Below are positions 11,060 through 23,200 of a stretch of 64,000 nucleotides of DNA, piece after piece. Source of the DNA: Azorinus chamasolen (Eukaryota; Mollusca; Bivalvia; Cardiida; Solecurtidae); the NCBI GenBank assembly GCA_963576725.1, contig OY755252.1:58492816-58556815 (forward strand), given 5' to 3'. The position numbers and the translations under genes are program-made. The notes under the pieces are model-generated. The model did not search any database. It had not been told where the DNA came from and saw nothing but the letters and a program-made list of their open reading frames with translations. The number at the start of each line of letters is the position of its first letter. Position 1 is the stretch's first letter.

Positions 11060-12030
11060 CCACATCCTTTAATTGTAAGTCCTTATGCTCTGAACCCCCT
11101 TTCCCCGCCCAATATTCATGTAAGAAATAATGACATCATGAATATTAATTGGCTAACACTAATTTAAAGTCAGTATTCATTAGGTGCACGTGCATGTATT
11201 TTGCGCGGTTTTACTTTTCTTTAACCCTTTACTCAATGAATATGCATGCAAGAAATAATGGCATCGCCAGAGCTACATATAAGGGTGCGTACCCAAATAC
11301 TAAAATCGTCATTTCTCCACCAAACCCTATACTGTGACCACTCTTTAGAATCGTCTCTTCGATTAACCCTTTGCTCCATAAATACGCCGCTTTACTCGTT
11401 TACTCGCTTCGGACGAGACCATAAACCGAGGTCCGATGTATTGAGTGCTTTACACTGGGCATCTAAAAGAACCAGAGAAACTCAGTCGATAATAAGAGTA
11501 GGGCATCGCGCCCGGGTTTCTCTGTATCCTCTCCCCTCTCTCTGGAGCGTCCAATTAGCCCATAGTGAGCAGAAACGGGCGTTAACACAAACCAACAAAC
11601 AGAGTAGACACATGAGTTATCTGATCTGGATGTATTCTGTTTGTAATGAACATTTTACTCCATAAATACGCCTTTCTATACCTTTACAAACCTGTAGGAG
11701 CCGTCTGATCTGGGTCTGCTCTGTTTGCAAATGGAATAATATAGATCTGATTCTACAGAGTTTGCTATAGCCAAACTTGTCCATGTGTCATTCTAAAAAT
11801 TCAGCAAATTACTAGCTATGACGTCATGATTTCTTATATATGGTTGACATACATGCAAGGTTACCCTTTACCTGATATAAACGATTCTCGACAATGTTTT
11901 GCAAACAGTGTAGTCCCAGAACAGTCAGCCTATTAACCCTTAGCTCCATAAATACGCCATTTTATGTCTTTGCAAACATAGAACACCCAGACTATACGGA
12001 CACTGTAGGAGCCGTCTTGTCCAGGGGCGG
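11060..12030. repeat. Mosaic of broken B, F and A/B pieces
   Basis: Family B pieces at 11103-11160 and 11222-11264, half a family F hairpin at 11265-11363, a separate repeat-like block at 11396-11600 (CGTTTACTCGCTTCGGACGA), and hairpin halves at 11600-11735. The frame at 11246-11665 crosses these pieces and is not a gene. Confidence 0.6.
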
Positions 12031-12174
12031 ATCCAGGATTTAAGATTAGGGAGGGGCGTAGAAATGTTTTTGAATTGATAGTGTGTCTGTAATACAAGTT
12101 GAAAAAGAGCTTACTTGGGTGAGGGAAATAAAAACACTCCTACTGAATCATTGTTTTATTGATTTGTTAGTAGA

Positions 12175-12382
12175 TACAGTAAAACCTATCTATAATGACC
12201 ACTAAATTACATCAATTATTTTGAATTAAAGGCAGGTGTCTGCTTAAAGAAAGGTAAAAGTAAAACAGAACGCTCCTATAGGAGCGTTCTGTTTAACTTT
12301 CACGTTGGTTTAAGCAGCCACCTGCTCTAAATACCAACTAATTAACACAATTTAGTGGTCGTTATAGAGAGGTTTTACTGTA
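12175..12382. mobile_element. Family D foldback MITE, full length
   Basis: TA|CAGTAAAACCTATCTATA left and GTTATAGAGAGGTTTTACTG|TA right, 208 bp. A 94-bp palindrome lies at 12232-12325 with apex GAACGCTCCTATAGGAGCGT. TA flanks and CAGT ends suggest a Tc1/mariner-type origin. Confidence 0.9.
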
Positions 12383-12530
12383 CATATAGATCTAAACTAT
12401 TACTTAAAAAAATGTTTTGGCAATTTTAGAGGGGCGTACGCCGGCTCCGCCCACTCTAAATACGCGCCTTTGTTTGCTTATGAACTAATATAGATTTGAT
12501 TATACACAGTTTCTGTCCAACTGTCCATTG

Positions 12531-12655
12531 TTAATTCATTTGCTCCCACGATCCCATATATGGGACGTAGGCAAACAGTGTAGACTCTGATCAGACGCCG
12601 CATAATGCGGCGTCTGATCACAGTCTACACTGTTTGCTGGGAGCAAATGTGTTAA
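12531..12655. mobile_element. Family M short TTAA foldback
   Basis: TTAATTCATTTGCTCCCA left and GGGAGCAAATGTGTTAA right, only 125 bp. Arms are GCAAACAGTGTAGACTCTGA and its complement, but the apex is GACGCCGCATAATGCGGCGT instead of the common one. Confidence 0.88.
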
Positions 12656-12967
12656 TAATGCCATACAAATCTAGCTAAAATATACATGTATTCTTGAAGT
12701 AAATATTTTCCTATGAATATTAATGATGGAAGAAAGTTAAGATCGTTTATTAAAGAGTTCTGAGACTAACATGACACTTGGAAAATGAATGGGAAGAAAA
12801 ACAATGCAGACCATGATCAGAGGGTTCCTTCAGTGTTCCTGTGATCTGGGTCTACATTATTTGTCAGTGTCTCTTTTAGGCACATTTGGCACATAAGATA
12901 AATGTTTGATTATAATAAAAATATTTTGATGAAACTTGAATACATGTACATGTACAGTAAAACCCTC

Positions 12968-13212
12968 TTAACCCTTTCCCTCATACAAACGTGTTTTCAC
13001 CCATTTGCAACAGAGTAGACCCAGATCAGACGGCTCCTAGAGGAGCCGTCTGATCAAGGTCTGCTCTGTTTGCTTATGGAATTTGATGGATCTGTTTCTA
13101 TACTTGCTAAAATGGCTACAAAGTTCCACCCTCCATGTTTCATTATAACAAATTTGTACATGAATATTCAGCAGGTATTGAAATTTGAAATAAACAAAGA
13201 ACAGGGAAAGGG
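12968..13212 (-). mobile_element. Family A foldback MITE
   Basis: TTAACCCTTTCCCTCATAC left. Palindrome 13007-13073 with apex GGCTCCTAGAGGAGCC. The far end reads CAGGGAAAGGG without the closing TTAA. Confidence 0.85.
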
Positions 13213-13230
13213 CAAGCACCAATACTGGTC

Positions 13231-13408
13231 TTAACCCTTTACTCCATGAATATTCATATTAGAAATAATGACGTCATGAATATTAATTACATGTAGATTA
13301 ATTTGTTGCCTATAGAATCATGTCTATATTATATCATAGGCAAACAGAGCAGACCCTGATCAGACGGCTCCTATATATAGGAGGCGTATTTATGGAGTAA
13401 AGGGTTAA
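13231..13408 (+). mobile_element. Family B MITE lacking one hairpin arm
   Basis: TTAACCCTTTACTCCATGAA left and GGAGTAAAGGGTTAA right. Sequence past the apex (GGCTCCTATATATAGGAG) jumps straight to GCGTATTTATGG, so the right arm is gone. Confidence 0.85.
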
Positions 13409-13648
13409 CCCTTTACTCCATGAATATTCATGAAAGAAATACATGTAATGACACCATGAATATCACTGAGTTGATTTTTTATAATGATATATGAATTCAG
13501 ATTTTGTTTTTCCAAATTGTAGAATCAGACTTACATATTTCATAAGCTAATAGAGCGGACCCTGACCAGACGGCTTCTACAGGAGCGGTCTGATCTTGGT
13601 CTTCTCTGTTTGCAAAGGCGTAGAAAAGCATATTTATGTAGTCTTTAA
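13405..13648 (+). mobile_element. Family B MITE sharing a TTAA with the previous copy
   Basis: Starts at the same TTAA (13405-13408) where the previous copy ends. Palindrome around 13550-13616. The right end has decayed to ATTTATGTAGTC. Confidence 0.8.
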
Positions 13649-13649
13649 A

Positions 13650-13802
13650 GATAGGCGTTAGCTTAATGCAGGATGAAAGTCATGCAGAAAGCTCCTTTGG
13701 GAGCTTTCTGTATGACTTTCAACCTGCATTAAGTAACAACCTGCCTACAAATACGTATTTTTCCTAAATAAAATAAACTCCGGTTTAGAGGAGTTTTACT
13801 GT
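13650..13802. mobile_element. Foldback related to families D and E
   Basis: Palindrome 13657-13739 (GTTAGCTTAATGCAGG arms, apex AAAGCTCCTTTGGGAGCTTT). The right end GAGGAGTTTTACTGTA is like D. The left end is not resolved. A similar copy is at 39360-39595. Confidence 0.65.
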
Positions 13803-13870
13803 ACCGTTTTTAATTCAAGTAGAGAAACAAACGCATACATGTACTTCGTCCAGGCAGGTGTTAACATAAT

Positions 13871-14104
13871 ATAACCCTTTAATCCATGAATATTCAAGTA
13901 AGAAATAATGACGTCATGAATATTAACTCTATTTCCATAATGCAACATGAAAACATCAACTTTTGGCAATGACAGAAGCTGCAACACCAGATCTTAATGA
14001 TTTCAGAATCAGGCAAGCAGACGAGGATTAGACGGTCCCTATCGAGGTCGTCTTATCTGGATCTACTCTGTTTGCAAAGGCAATAAAAGGTATATGTGCC
14101 GAGT
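13871..14104 (+). mobile_element. Family B MITE
   Basis: ATAACCCTTTAATCCATGAA left, GACGTCATGAATATTAA inside, hairpin around 14012-14080 with apex GGTCCCTATCGAGGTC. Confidence 0.75.
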
Positions 14105-14317
14105 TTAACCCTTACAACGCTGATGTTTCAAATGGACTATTCCAACATTCCAACAGGTCAATCGTATGGTGAATATTTAGGGATTTTTCTAAAGAAAAGT
14201 GTAACATGACAAACAGTGCAGACCCTGATGAGAGTGTTCCTCTAGGAGACCTCTCATCCGGGTCTGCACTGTTTGCAAAGAACATTAGTGACTCTTGTCC
14301 CGGACTGTAAGTGTTAA
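14105..14317. mobile_element. Family I TTAA foldback
   Basis: TTAACCCTTACAACGCTGAT left and GACTGTAAGTGTTAA right. Arms CAAACAGTGCAGACCCTGAT and GGGTCTGCACTGTTTG. A second copy is at 46751-46951. Confidence 0.85.
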
Positions 14318-14488
14318 GACAATTTAAATCATTAATGATTTCATTCAAGAGAGTCGTTTTGAATTAGATCATGGTTTAGAGTCGACATGTTGAATAAATC
14401 TAATTACCAATATCTGAACGACGAACCGTGATATCCAACAAGTCTGTAATAAGCAATATATACCTACATAATGTAATCTTGTTTGCGG

Positions 14489-14736
14489 TTAACCATTTCA
14501 CTCATGAATATTCATGTGAGAAACAATTGCTGTATGAATATTAATTAGCTGAAAAGTATATGTACATGTATTGTTACTATTTAATGGCATCGTGAGCCAG
14601 AATATTTTTACCATGACAGAAATTGTAGTCATTTAAGTAAACAGGAACAGATCTTGACCAAACGGCTCCCATAGGAGTGGTCTGATATGGATCACTCTGT
14701 TTGCAAAAGCACCAAAAGGCATCTCCATAAGGGTAA
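14489..14736 (+). mobile_element. Family B MITE
   Basis: TTAACCATTTCACTCATGAA left, hairpin around 14639-14703 with apex GGCTCCCATAGGAG. The right end is decayed. Confidence 0.75.
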
Positions 14737-14923
14737 GGTTTGAGCTAGGCGGAGAACGTGTCTTTCTCTGCGAAAATCAATTAATTTGGCTTTATTCTTC
14801 TGCACTTCTGTGATTGCGTTTTGAAGCCTGTTCTTATTTTCACTCGTACTCTCAAATCCATGGACCGATTTCGGATCATTTCTTTTATGGATCTTTTCTT
14901 GGATGTTGTCGTTTAGGGAATAA

Positions 14924-15136
14924 TTATTTCTTAATAGTTAACTTGAAAGAGTTCCGTACGTCGTTGTATCGCAAAGTTGCATTCAAATCATCGTCAAATT
15001 CGAAGAAGTAACCTTGTTTATGCTTGTAAATCGGACGGATTTTATTTTCAAAATTATCTTGTGTGGGTTTTTCAATTTCAGCAGGGTCCAGTTTGATGTT
15101 CACATGTGTATACTCCTCAAAGTCAGTTCGACATCG
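14924..15136 (-). CDS. Unrecognised exon-like ORF
   Basis: I do not recognise this protein. A good acceptor (GTTTTCTCATAG) is followed by 70 sense codons and TAA. The reading begins RCRTDFEEYTHVNIKLDPAE and ends ATLRYNDVRNSFKLTIKK. It is rich in Asp, Glu and Lys with no repeats. It sits in an otherwise repeat-filled intergenic stretch with no partner exon found. It could be a last exon, a relic of an inserted element, or chance. Confidence 0.3.
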   Translation of the reverse strand, partial: RCRTDFEEYTHVNIKLDPAEIEKPTQDNFENKIRPIYKHKQGYFFEFDDDLNATLRYNDVRNSFKLTIKK

Positions 15137-15490
15137 CTATGAGAAAACAATGATGCACGGCAGTTACTTCCCTGATGCAATGTTTATGAGGCTAATGTTC
15201 TAAGGGAGGTAATTATTCCACGATTATCACAGTAGTTTTGTAGGAGTTATTTCCCTTAAACATTAACAAGCAATGTTTCGATGCTGTCGCTCCAGTGATG
15301 CATCTGTGGTCACATATGCAAACAGTTTAGATCCAGATAAGACATCGAGTAACTGGGCATTTAATCAGGATAAAAACTGTTCGATATTTTTTCTGAACGA
15401 TAATGGAAGATAAGATAAGTTTTGTTGACTGCAATGCATAGCAGCGAAAGAGTTAATATTCCGTATTTTGCCATCTAGGGTTAATGGACC
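15137..15490. other. Intergenic stretch, nothing recognised
   Basis: No gene or bounded repeat seen; a short decayed palindrome half lies near 15318-15345. Confidence 0.5.
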
Positions 15491-15690
15491 TTAACCATTT
15501 CCCTGTTCTATGTTTATTCCAAATTTCAATACCTACTGAATATTCATGGACAAAATAGTTATAATGAAATATGGAAGGTGGAACATTGCAGCCATTTAGA
15601 AAGTCAAGAATCAGTCCTATAGGAGCCGTTTGATCTGGATCTACCTGTTCGCAGATGCGTGAAAGGGGTCTATATGAAGGAAATGGTTAA
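15491..15690 (+). mobile_element. Family A MITE lacking the left hairpin arm
   Basis: TTAACCATTTCCCTGTTC left and GAAGGAAATGGTTAA right. The left arm is deleted up to TCCTATAGG, the apex; the right arm is kept. Confidence 0.88.
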
Positions 15691-16171
15691 GAAGTTGAAA
15701 ATTGATACAGAAGAATCCATTTTGAATTTCCTGGATTTTTTTTAAAATACAGAATGGGGTACAAGTTGAATTTTAATCCACGCACATTCACAGTATCCTG
15801 ACGAAATGCACAATGGAATCAACAATATATAGATCAAATAAATTAATGAATTAATAACCCCGAATATCACCATTAAAGGAATGTTTTGTGTTTATTTTTC
15901 TGTGAAAATAAACGGTTTAAGGGAGATAACTCTAACTAAACATTGGATGATTGCTGTAGGAGTTTTTCCCCATGCACTATAAAAATTCTGCACCGTTTGG
16001 CCCAATCAGCCATCACGCAAGATGGTTTTTGAATGGGTTCTACACTGCACGTTACTCGTCAGAAATTTTCCCCTGGAACTTCTAACAGTACAGTCTCAAT
16101 TCAGATAATCTAAGCGATTCACAATTGTCCGAATATCCGTGTGTCCCTTTCCAGTGACTTTTCATTTAGTA
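15691..16171. other. Intergenic stretch, nothing recognised
   Basis: AT-rich sequence with no feature I can support. Confidence 0.5.
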
Positions 16172-16441
16172 ACAAGAGACATGTGCTGCGCAAACACGCT
16201 CTCGTCTGATTTGGTGGTTGTCCAGCAAAAATAAAGGGCCATAATTCCAAAATTTTGAAATCAAGAGTTATGGTTCTTTTGTAGGGGCCTTCTCAATGAG
16301 ATCTACCAACCAAAGAAGTTTTCGGTTAATACCTTATAATTATTGCTTAGTAATGAGCTACATTAAAGTTTCTGCATGCCTACAACTACGACCCAGTGAT
16401 CACAATAGCTCAACTTTTCTTCGAAACAGACAAGCTAAAAA
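16172..16441. repeat. ACAAGAG...AGCTAAAA repeat
   Basis: Begins AACAAGAGACATGTGCTGCG and ends GAAACAGACAAGCTAAAA, the start and end motifs that recur in bivalve dispersed repeats of the Helitron-like kind. Related to 8741-8970. Confidence 0.6.
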
Positions 16442-16627
16442 GCATGGTTTCTTTTTTCCAAGGCACAACTATTTTGACATGGGAATAAGGCTACATTTGT
16501 TCTTCTCTCTCTCTCTCTCTCTGAAAAAGAAAGACAAACATTTCATTTGTTTGTTTATTTTCTAAACAATTTACATATTTACCATAACATATACATGTAC
16601 ATTGTAATAGTAAAACTTATCAGCCAG

Positions 16628-16859
16628 GACCCTTCTCTTGCTGAATTTTAAAATACATTTCTCCTTCTTTACCCATGCCCTGTTGTATAATTACATATAT
16701 ATCTTCACTGTGTACAGGTATTTCCCTGTGCAATCACTGCTGTGAAATGCACTGGTTTCACAATCAACTTGTAAATAGTGCAGACCCTGAGGATGTCTCA
16801 TCTGGGTCTTCACTATTTACAGGTAAGTATATTGATGTGAACAGCAAGCGAAGGGTTAA
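16628..16859. mobile_element. Family G TTAA MITE, hairpin shortened
   Basis: Second copy of the element at 5459-5708: CCCTTCTCTTGCTGAATTTT left and CAGCAAGCGAAGGGTTAA right. One hairpin arm is mostly missing (GACCCTGAGGATGTCTCATC). Confidence 0.85.
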
Positions 16860-16879
16860 GTCTTCTGGACGTTCTTTAT

Positions 16880-17109
16880 TTAACCTCTAACCTTTACCTA
16901 ATCAATATTCATGAAGATATAATGAATATTTATTAGATGAATTTTCATAAAGGTACATAAATACATGAATTTTGGGAATTTGGCAGAAAATGCAGTCAGA
17001 TCCATATAATTTCATAAGCAAACAGAACAGATCCTGCTCAGATGACTCCTACTGGAGCCATTTGATCTGGGTCTACTCTGTTTGCAAAGGCTATCAGGGA
17101 AAGGCTTAA
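16880..17109 (+). mobile_element. Family B MITE
   Basis: TTAA at both ends (16880-16883, 17106-17109). Palindrome of the GCAAACAGA class near 17017-17086. Confidence 0.75.
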
Positions 17110-17185
17110 ATCAGCATCATAAAACCACAAGCTTCAAAACCATTGATTTTCATTAACCAAATTAACTCTAGTTGATCTAGACAAA

Positions 17186-17441
17186 TTAACCCTTTCCCTG
17201 TTCTATATTTAGCCCAAATTTTAATACCTACTCTATATTCATATACAACATAGTTATAATGAAACATGTAAGGTGGAATGTTGTAGCCATTTTAGAAACT
17301 ACAGAAACATATACATGTATATCAAATTCCATTAGCAAACAGAACAGACCCTGATTAGACGGCTCCTCCAAGAGCCGTCTGATCTGGGTCTTTTCTGTTT
17401 GCCAATGCGTGAAAACAGGTTTATATGAGGGAAAGGGTTAA
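17186..17441 (+). mobile_element. Family A foldback MITE, full length
   Basis: TTAACCCTTTCCCTGTTCTA left and GAGGGAAAGGGTTAA right. Palindrome 17335-17402. Confidence 0.92.
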
Positions 17442-17652
17442 TATGCATGTTTTCCTTTTACTTTATGTACAAAATAATCACATCATCAATTAAATGAAAT
17501 TTCTGTAATGGTATATGAACACATGAAATGTTTGCCACTGCTGAAACTGTAGAATCAGATTTAAGTCATCCCATAAGCAATTGGAGCAGACCCTGATATG
17601 ATGGCTCATATAAAAGCCATCCAGTCTGGATCTTCTTTGTTTGCAAAACATG

Positions 17653-17884
17653 TTAACCCATCCCCTCATAGACTATTTTTAGATCCAAACCTCTTTGAAT
17701 AAATCTACCGAAAAGGAGCATTTATTATAGCAAAAGGATTTTTTTTAGAATTGTGTAGTATTGAAACCATTGTGTTAAATAGAGCATTTGCTCCTATGGA
17801 GCAAATGCTCTATTTATCACAATGCTTTCAAGAAGTGACTATTACAGTGGCGTAGAAAGGCCCATTTATGGAGGAAAGGGTTAA
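17653..17884 (+). mobile_element. Family C foldback MITE, full length
   Basis: TTAACCCATCCCCTCATAG left and GGAGGAAAGGGTTAA right, 232 bp. Hairpin 17764-17830 with apex TTTGCTCCTATGGAGCAAA. Confidence 0.92.
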
Positions 17885-18148
17885 TAGGTGAGCCCATCAC
17901 GCATTTGCAAACAGAGCAGACCCATATAAGGGGTTGAACATCCAGTTTCATCTTTCATGTTGTTTTGTTTACTCTTGAACAATTAGACATAGTTCACTTT
18001 CATATCAGCTATACATGTACTGCGTTACGTCTTTCTTTGTTTAAATTTGCAGAGACGCACAGATACACAGACAGACAATTTGACAAACAAAGCCAAAACT
18101 TTTCCCTCTGCTTATGGTGGGGGAAAAAAGCCATTTTACTTGGATTTC

Positions 18149-18406
18149 TTAACCCTTTACTCCATATAATATTATATCAATCTTTCTACAACATTTGCAA
18201 ACGGAGTAGACCCAGATCAGTCCTATAGGAGCCTTCTGATCAGGGTCTGCTCAGTTTACTAATGACATAATATAGATATGATTCTAGTTTCTGCCACAGT
18301 AAATTAAGCCTGTTTCCATGCGATATTATAACAATTAATCAACAATCTAATTAATATTCATGATTTCATTATTTCTTACATGAATATTCATAGAATAAAG
18401 GGTTAA
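18149..18406 (-). mobile_element. Family B MITE with a small deletion at the apex
   Basis: TTAACCCTTTACTCCATAT left and AATAAAGGGTTAA right. The left arm reads GATCAG then TCCTATAGGAGCC, so the bases next to the apex are missing. Confidence 0.85.
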
Positions 18407-18416
18407 ATGCACTTTG

Positions 18417-18624
18417 TACAGTAAAACCTCTCTCTAACGGCCACTAATTTGTGTTAATTAGTTGGTATTTAGGGCAGGTGGTTGCTTAAAGGAAGGTGAA
18501 AGTAAAACAGAACGCTCCTATAGGAGCATTCTGTTTTACTTTCACCTTGCTTTAAGCAGCCACCTGCCTTTAACACAAAATACTTGATGTAATTTAATAG
18601 CCGTTATAGAGAGGTTTTACTGTA
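18417..18624. mobile_element. Family D foldback MITE, full length
   Basis: TA|CAGTAAAACCTCTCTCTA left and GTTATAGAGAGGTTTTACTG|TA right, 208 bp, exactly as long as the copy at 12175. Palindrome 18474-18567. Confidence 0.92.
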
Positions 18625-18737
18625 TTTACAGCTCTGAGGGACTAGACCTGATCAGGGTTTACACTGTTGGTCAGGCTGGATAAAACTGAGCATGCTGATG
18701 AATATTCAGAGGCATAGATAAAATGTGTAAGTGTAAC

Positions 18738-18985
18738 TTAACCCATTACTCCATGAATATTCATGTCAAAACTGCTGACATCATGAATATCAATTAGATT
18801 ATGTTTTAAAATAGCAAATTAACACATGAGAATTTAGCAAAAACAGAATCTGTAGCATCAGATCTATATAATTCCATTAGCAAACAGAGCAGACCCTGAT
18901 CAAGCAGACCCTGATCAGATAGCTCCTGATCTGGGTCTACTATGTTTGCAAAGGTGTAGTGAGGCATATTTATGGAGTAAAAAGT
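18738..18985 (+). mobile_element. Family B MITE with a duplicated arm segment
   Basis: TTAACCCATTACTCCATGAA left and TATGGAGTAAAAAGTT right. GCAGACCCTGATCA is duplicated in tandem in the left arm, and the right arm is short. Confidence 0.8.
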
Positions 18986-19237
18986 TCTAAAGACTATTTC
19001 TTTATTTCTCCACCAAACCTTAAGTTGTGACCACTCTTTAGAACCACCTAGAAAATGAGTTAATTCTAAAGAGTTGTCACAACCATGATTTCTTTATGTC
19101 TTCAGTAAACCATACGTTGTGACCACTTCTTAGAATTGTCTCAAAGAGATGGTCCTTAAAAGCAGGCACATCATTTTTAGTGGAGAAAATGATCATTTTA
19201 GCACATGTATTTGGAATACATGTCCCTTATCTAAGAG
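18986..19237. repeat. Family F, rearranged
   Basis: Two F-type arm sets (TTTCTCCACCAAACCTTAAG at 19003 and CAGTAAACCATACGTTGTGA at 19102) and an F-like end. Scrambled copy. Confidence 0.65.
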
Positions 19238-19466
19238 TTAACCCATTCCCTCATATTGACGACTTTTGACGACTCTGTAAAAGTCACTTTGTGAAACCAT
19301 TGTAATAAATAGAGCATTTGCTCCTATAGGAGCAAATGCTCAATTTATCACAATGGTTTCAAGCTAAAAAATTCTAAAATGTTCCTTTTCTCTAATTAAT
19401 GCTCCTTTTCGGTAGATTTGTTCAAAGCGGTTAGATCTAAAAATAACCTATGAGGTAATGGGTTAA
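19238..19466 (-). mobile_element. Family C foldback MITE, full length
   Basis: TTAACCCATTCCCTCATAT left and GAGGTAATGGGTTAA right. 68-bp hairpin 19293-19360 with apex TTTGCTCCTATAGGAGCAAA. Confidence 0.93.
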
Positions 19467-19834
19467 AGACTGTGATCAGATGACACATTAGATAGCAGAT
19501 ATGGTTCTACTCTCTGCAGAAATAATAGAAAAAGAACAGAACCCCATTTTTCTTCATAGATTGACTCATCTATATAAACTTTGTGTCTACCACATTACGT
19601 CACTTATATCAAAATGATCATCACTTGCAAAGGTCATTTCTCCATGTCCAATAGACCACTGGCACAATCCTTCAATGTGACATGAATTACGATACCCTAA
19701 AAACCTAAAGTATTTGGACATCCCAGATCAAACGGCTCCTAAAGGAGCCGTTTGATCAGGGTCTACACCATTTGCTACTATGTCTGATTTAAAGTTTTAT
19801 CAAATGGTGCCAAATTGGATTACATGTATTCAGT

Positions 19835-20063
19835 TTAACCCTTTCCTCCATAGGTTATTTTCAGACCCAACCTCTCTGAATTAATCTACCGAAAAGGAGC
19901 ATTAACTAGAAAAAAGGAAAATTTGAGAATTTTGTAGTTTGAAACCATTGTGATAAATAAAGCATTTGCTCCTATAGGAGCAAATGCTCTATTTATCACA
20001 ATGGTTTCAAGAAGTTACTTTTACAGAGGCGTAGAAAGGCATATTTATAGAGGAAAGGGTTAA
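19835..20063 (+). mobile_element. Family C foldback MITE, full length
   Basis: TTAACCCTTTCCTCCATAGG left and GAGGAAAGGGTTAA right, 229 bp. Hairpin 19941-20008. It ends 126 bp beyond the POLR2K stop codon. Confidence 0.93.
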
Positions 20064-20189
20064 CAAGAAGGTGGAAATTGGAGATTCTGATTTGGTGTCC
20101 AAATACAAAAGGTAATTATGATAGCTGTATGTGGCTCAATGCTGCGATCCAACATGATAACAAATGGTGATGCTCTTTCAATGGCCGTT

Positions 20190-20212
20190 TCATCTTGCAT
20201 CAAACACAATCA
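20190..20212 (-). CDS. POLR2K: POLR2K terminal coding exon (23 bp)
   Basis: Acceptor TTGTTCCAG then TG ATT GTG TTT GAT GCA AGA TGA, giving the invariant C-terminus IVFDAR and a stop. Phase fits exon 2. Confidence 0.92.
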
Positions 20213-23200
20213 CTGGAACAAGGTTAAGGAAATGACGATATAAAAGCTGTGCAAAAAGAAATCAAGACAGAGTAAACTAGAACTATCCTTAAAGGTGATG
20301 AATTCCCCTCACATGGCAGCCTTGATTGCAAAAAATATTCAAAGTTTAAAGGGAGATAATTCTGCAATGCCTGGCGATAAACACAAGAAAAGTGCATCTT
20401 ACACATCTACTATTTGTGTTCAGTATGTATTTCAAATATAAAAAACAAGAGGGCCATTCTGGCCCTGACATCGCTCACCAGACAATCAGAGGAGAAGATT
20501 TTCAAAGTTTTCACTATATGTTTCTATTGAAAACTTAACACCCCAAGGGCGGTGCCAATTTTGACCCCAGGGACACAATTTATATAACTTTTGTAGAGGA
20601 CCTGAACATGATGCTGAAAGAATGTAGTGAAAAAATGGATAGAGCATAGACCACTGGAACTTGTATTAATTCTTTGGATGCTAGAGGCGGATTCTCCCAC
20701 CACTAATGACCTATGCAAACAGTCTGGATCCATAATGTGGGGCCTGATCTGATATCCAAATTGTTTGTAAATGAGACTGAACTTCTGAGAAACTTAGAAA
20801 GAATGTGTGTAGTGGGATTCTCCCACCACTAATGACCTATGCAAACAGTTTGGATCCAGATCAGGGCCAATCTAATGTGGGGCCTGATCTGATATCCAAA
20901 CTGTTTGTCAATGAGACTGAACTTCTGAAAAACTTAGAAAGAAAGTGTGTAGTTAGGATAACTTATGAATTTGCTGCAGACAACAATTTAGCAGATGACA
21001 AAATTACCCAGCATGCAAAGAGTTAAGCTGAAATTCACAACAGATATGCTCTATATTGATATCTGGTAGCTTAATGCAGGGCATAGGTATGAAAAAAAAG
21101 CTTTCAGAGTGTTCTGCATAATGAGAACTATCCACAGTTTTCTCAATCTTAAATGAGTGTGTGTTATTTATCTAAACACAATTTCTACTCTACTGATCAG
21201 GCTAAGGGTGATTATATAAGAACTCACACTGATTGGTCTCAGCTCTGCAGGCTGATATATTAAGGAGAAACCTTTAGACTGTCGTTTCTGCCGTGAAGAA
21301 GACTGTACACACAGGGCAGGGCCAATTTTAACCCAAGAACTATGATACTTATAAAAACCCATAAAGTAAATCTATACACCAAATATCTAAGCTCTGGGAC
21401 ATGTAGTTTCTGACAAGAATATTTTTAAAGTTTTTCCTATGCATAACTAGTGACCCCATGGGCTGTTTAAGCAGTCAGCTACCAAAAACTGGCAATCCCT
21501 GGGGTTGGACCAATTTTGACCCTAGGGGCATAATTTATATAACTTTTGTAGAAGCCCTGAAGTTGAAGCTATGTGCCAAATATGAAAGCTGAGGACCTTC
21601 TAGTTATAGAGGAGATGATTTTCAAAGTTTTCACTATATGTTTCTATTGAAAACTGAAAACCCCTGGGGCAGGGCCAATTTTGACCCCAGGGGTATAATT
21701 TATATAACTTTTGTAGAGGACCTACAGATGATGCTATTGCCAAAGATGAAAGCTGAGAACCATGTAGATTCAGAGGAGAAGATTTTTAAAGGTTCAAATT
21801 GTTGACGACTGACGACACACGACACACGACGCACGCCGACGGACGACAGACATCAGGCAATCACAAAAGCTCACCCTGAGCACTTTGTGCTCTGGTGAGC
21901 TAAAAACACTTTCAAATTGAAGGAGTTTGTGACACCAACTACCCATGTTTCATGCCAAAATGACAAATTACACACTGTACTCAAAAGTTCAATGGGATGT
22001 AATACTGCAATGCCTGGCGCTAAACACATGGGAACTGTGTCTTGCACATGTACTATTCATGGTTATTATGTATGCCAAATATAAATTCAATAACTTTCAA
22101 ATTGAAGGAGGAGTTTCCTATGATAAAGGACTGCAGTTTCGATAGTATAATGTCCATGGGACATGGATGCCGTCACGTTGCCATATTCACTAACAAACAG
22201 TGTGTAACTCTTTCTACAAGTCTCATACATATATTTCTGTCAGAAAATGATCACAACTGAAATTCCTTATTTTACACATATCTATCACTTCTTACCCAAC
22301 AAACAAAAGAACAAAAAGAGCCAAAATTCTGTCAAGAATGATCACAGGTAAAATTTCTTTCTTTGTGCAAAACCCCACATGAATTTTGTTCCTTTATTTA
22401 AATTTCTCAAAAAAACTTTTTTAAATGACCCAGATCAGAAATGACCCAGATCAGAAAGCTCCTAGTTGAACCCTCTGATCAGGGTCTGTTCTCTTTGCCA
22501 TTCAAAATCCTCTTGCATACTTAACCCTTTACTGTATAAATACATATTTCTATGCTTTTGCAAACAGAGTAGACCCAGATCAGATGGCTCCAGTCGGCGC
22601 TGTCTGATCAGGACCTGCTGTTTGCTTATAATGAAATAATACAGATATGATTCTACAGTTTCTACTAAAGCCAAAATTCCTCGGGTTTATGTGCATTCAT
22701 AAAAATATTCCAGTTAATATTTTCTCACATGAATATTCATGGAGTAAAGGATTAAGCCTTTCATATTGAGTGGACGCTAAAGTTAAACACTGATTGACCG
22801 TTACCTTTGAATATGTAGCATTTAACCCTTTCCCTGTTCTGTATTTCGGCCAAATTTCAATACCTACTGAAAATTCATTAACAAAATAGTTACAAAGAAA
22901 TATGGAAGGTGGAACATTGTAGACATTTTAGAAAGCAAAGAAACAGATCTATCAATTTTAGCAAACAGAGCAGACCCTGATCAGACAGCTCCTCTAGGAG
23001 CCGTCTGATCTGGGTCTACTCTGTTTGCACATGCGTGAAAACACATATATATGAGGGAAAGGTTTAAAGGGATAATGGGGTAGAAATTCGACACACAAGT
23101 TTTTGTATAAGATGAGTTCAGTATACAGTTGAACTTCAATATCTTGAACTCTGAATAACTTAACCCTTTCCCTCATATAAACGTGTTTTCACGCATTTGC

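Noticed and set aside
11246..11665. 139-codon plus frame
   Set aside because: Crosses several unrelated repeat pieces.
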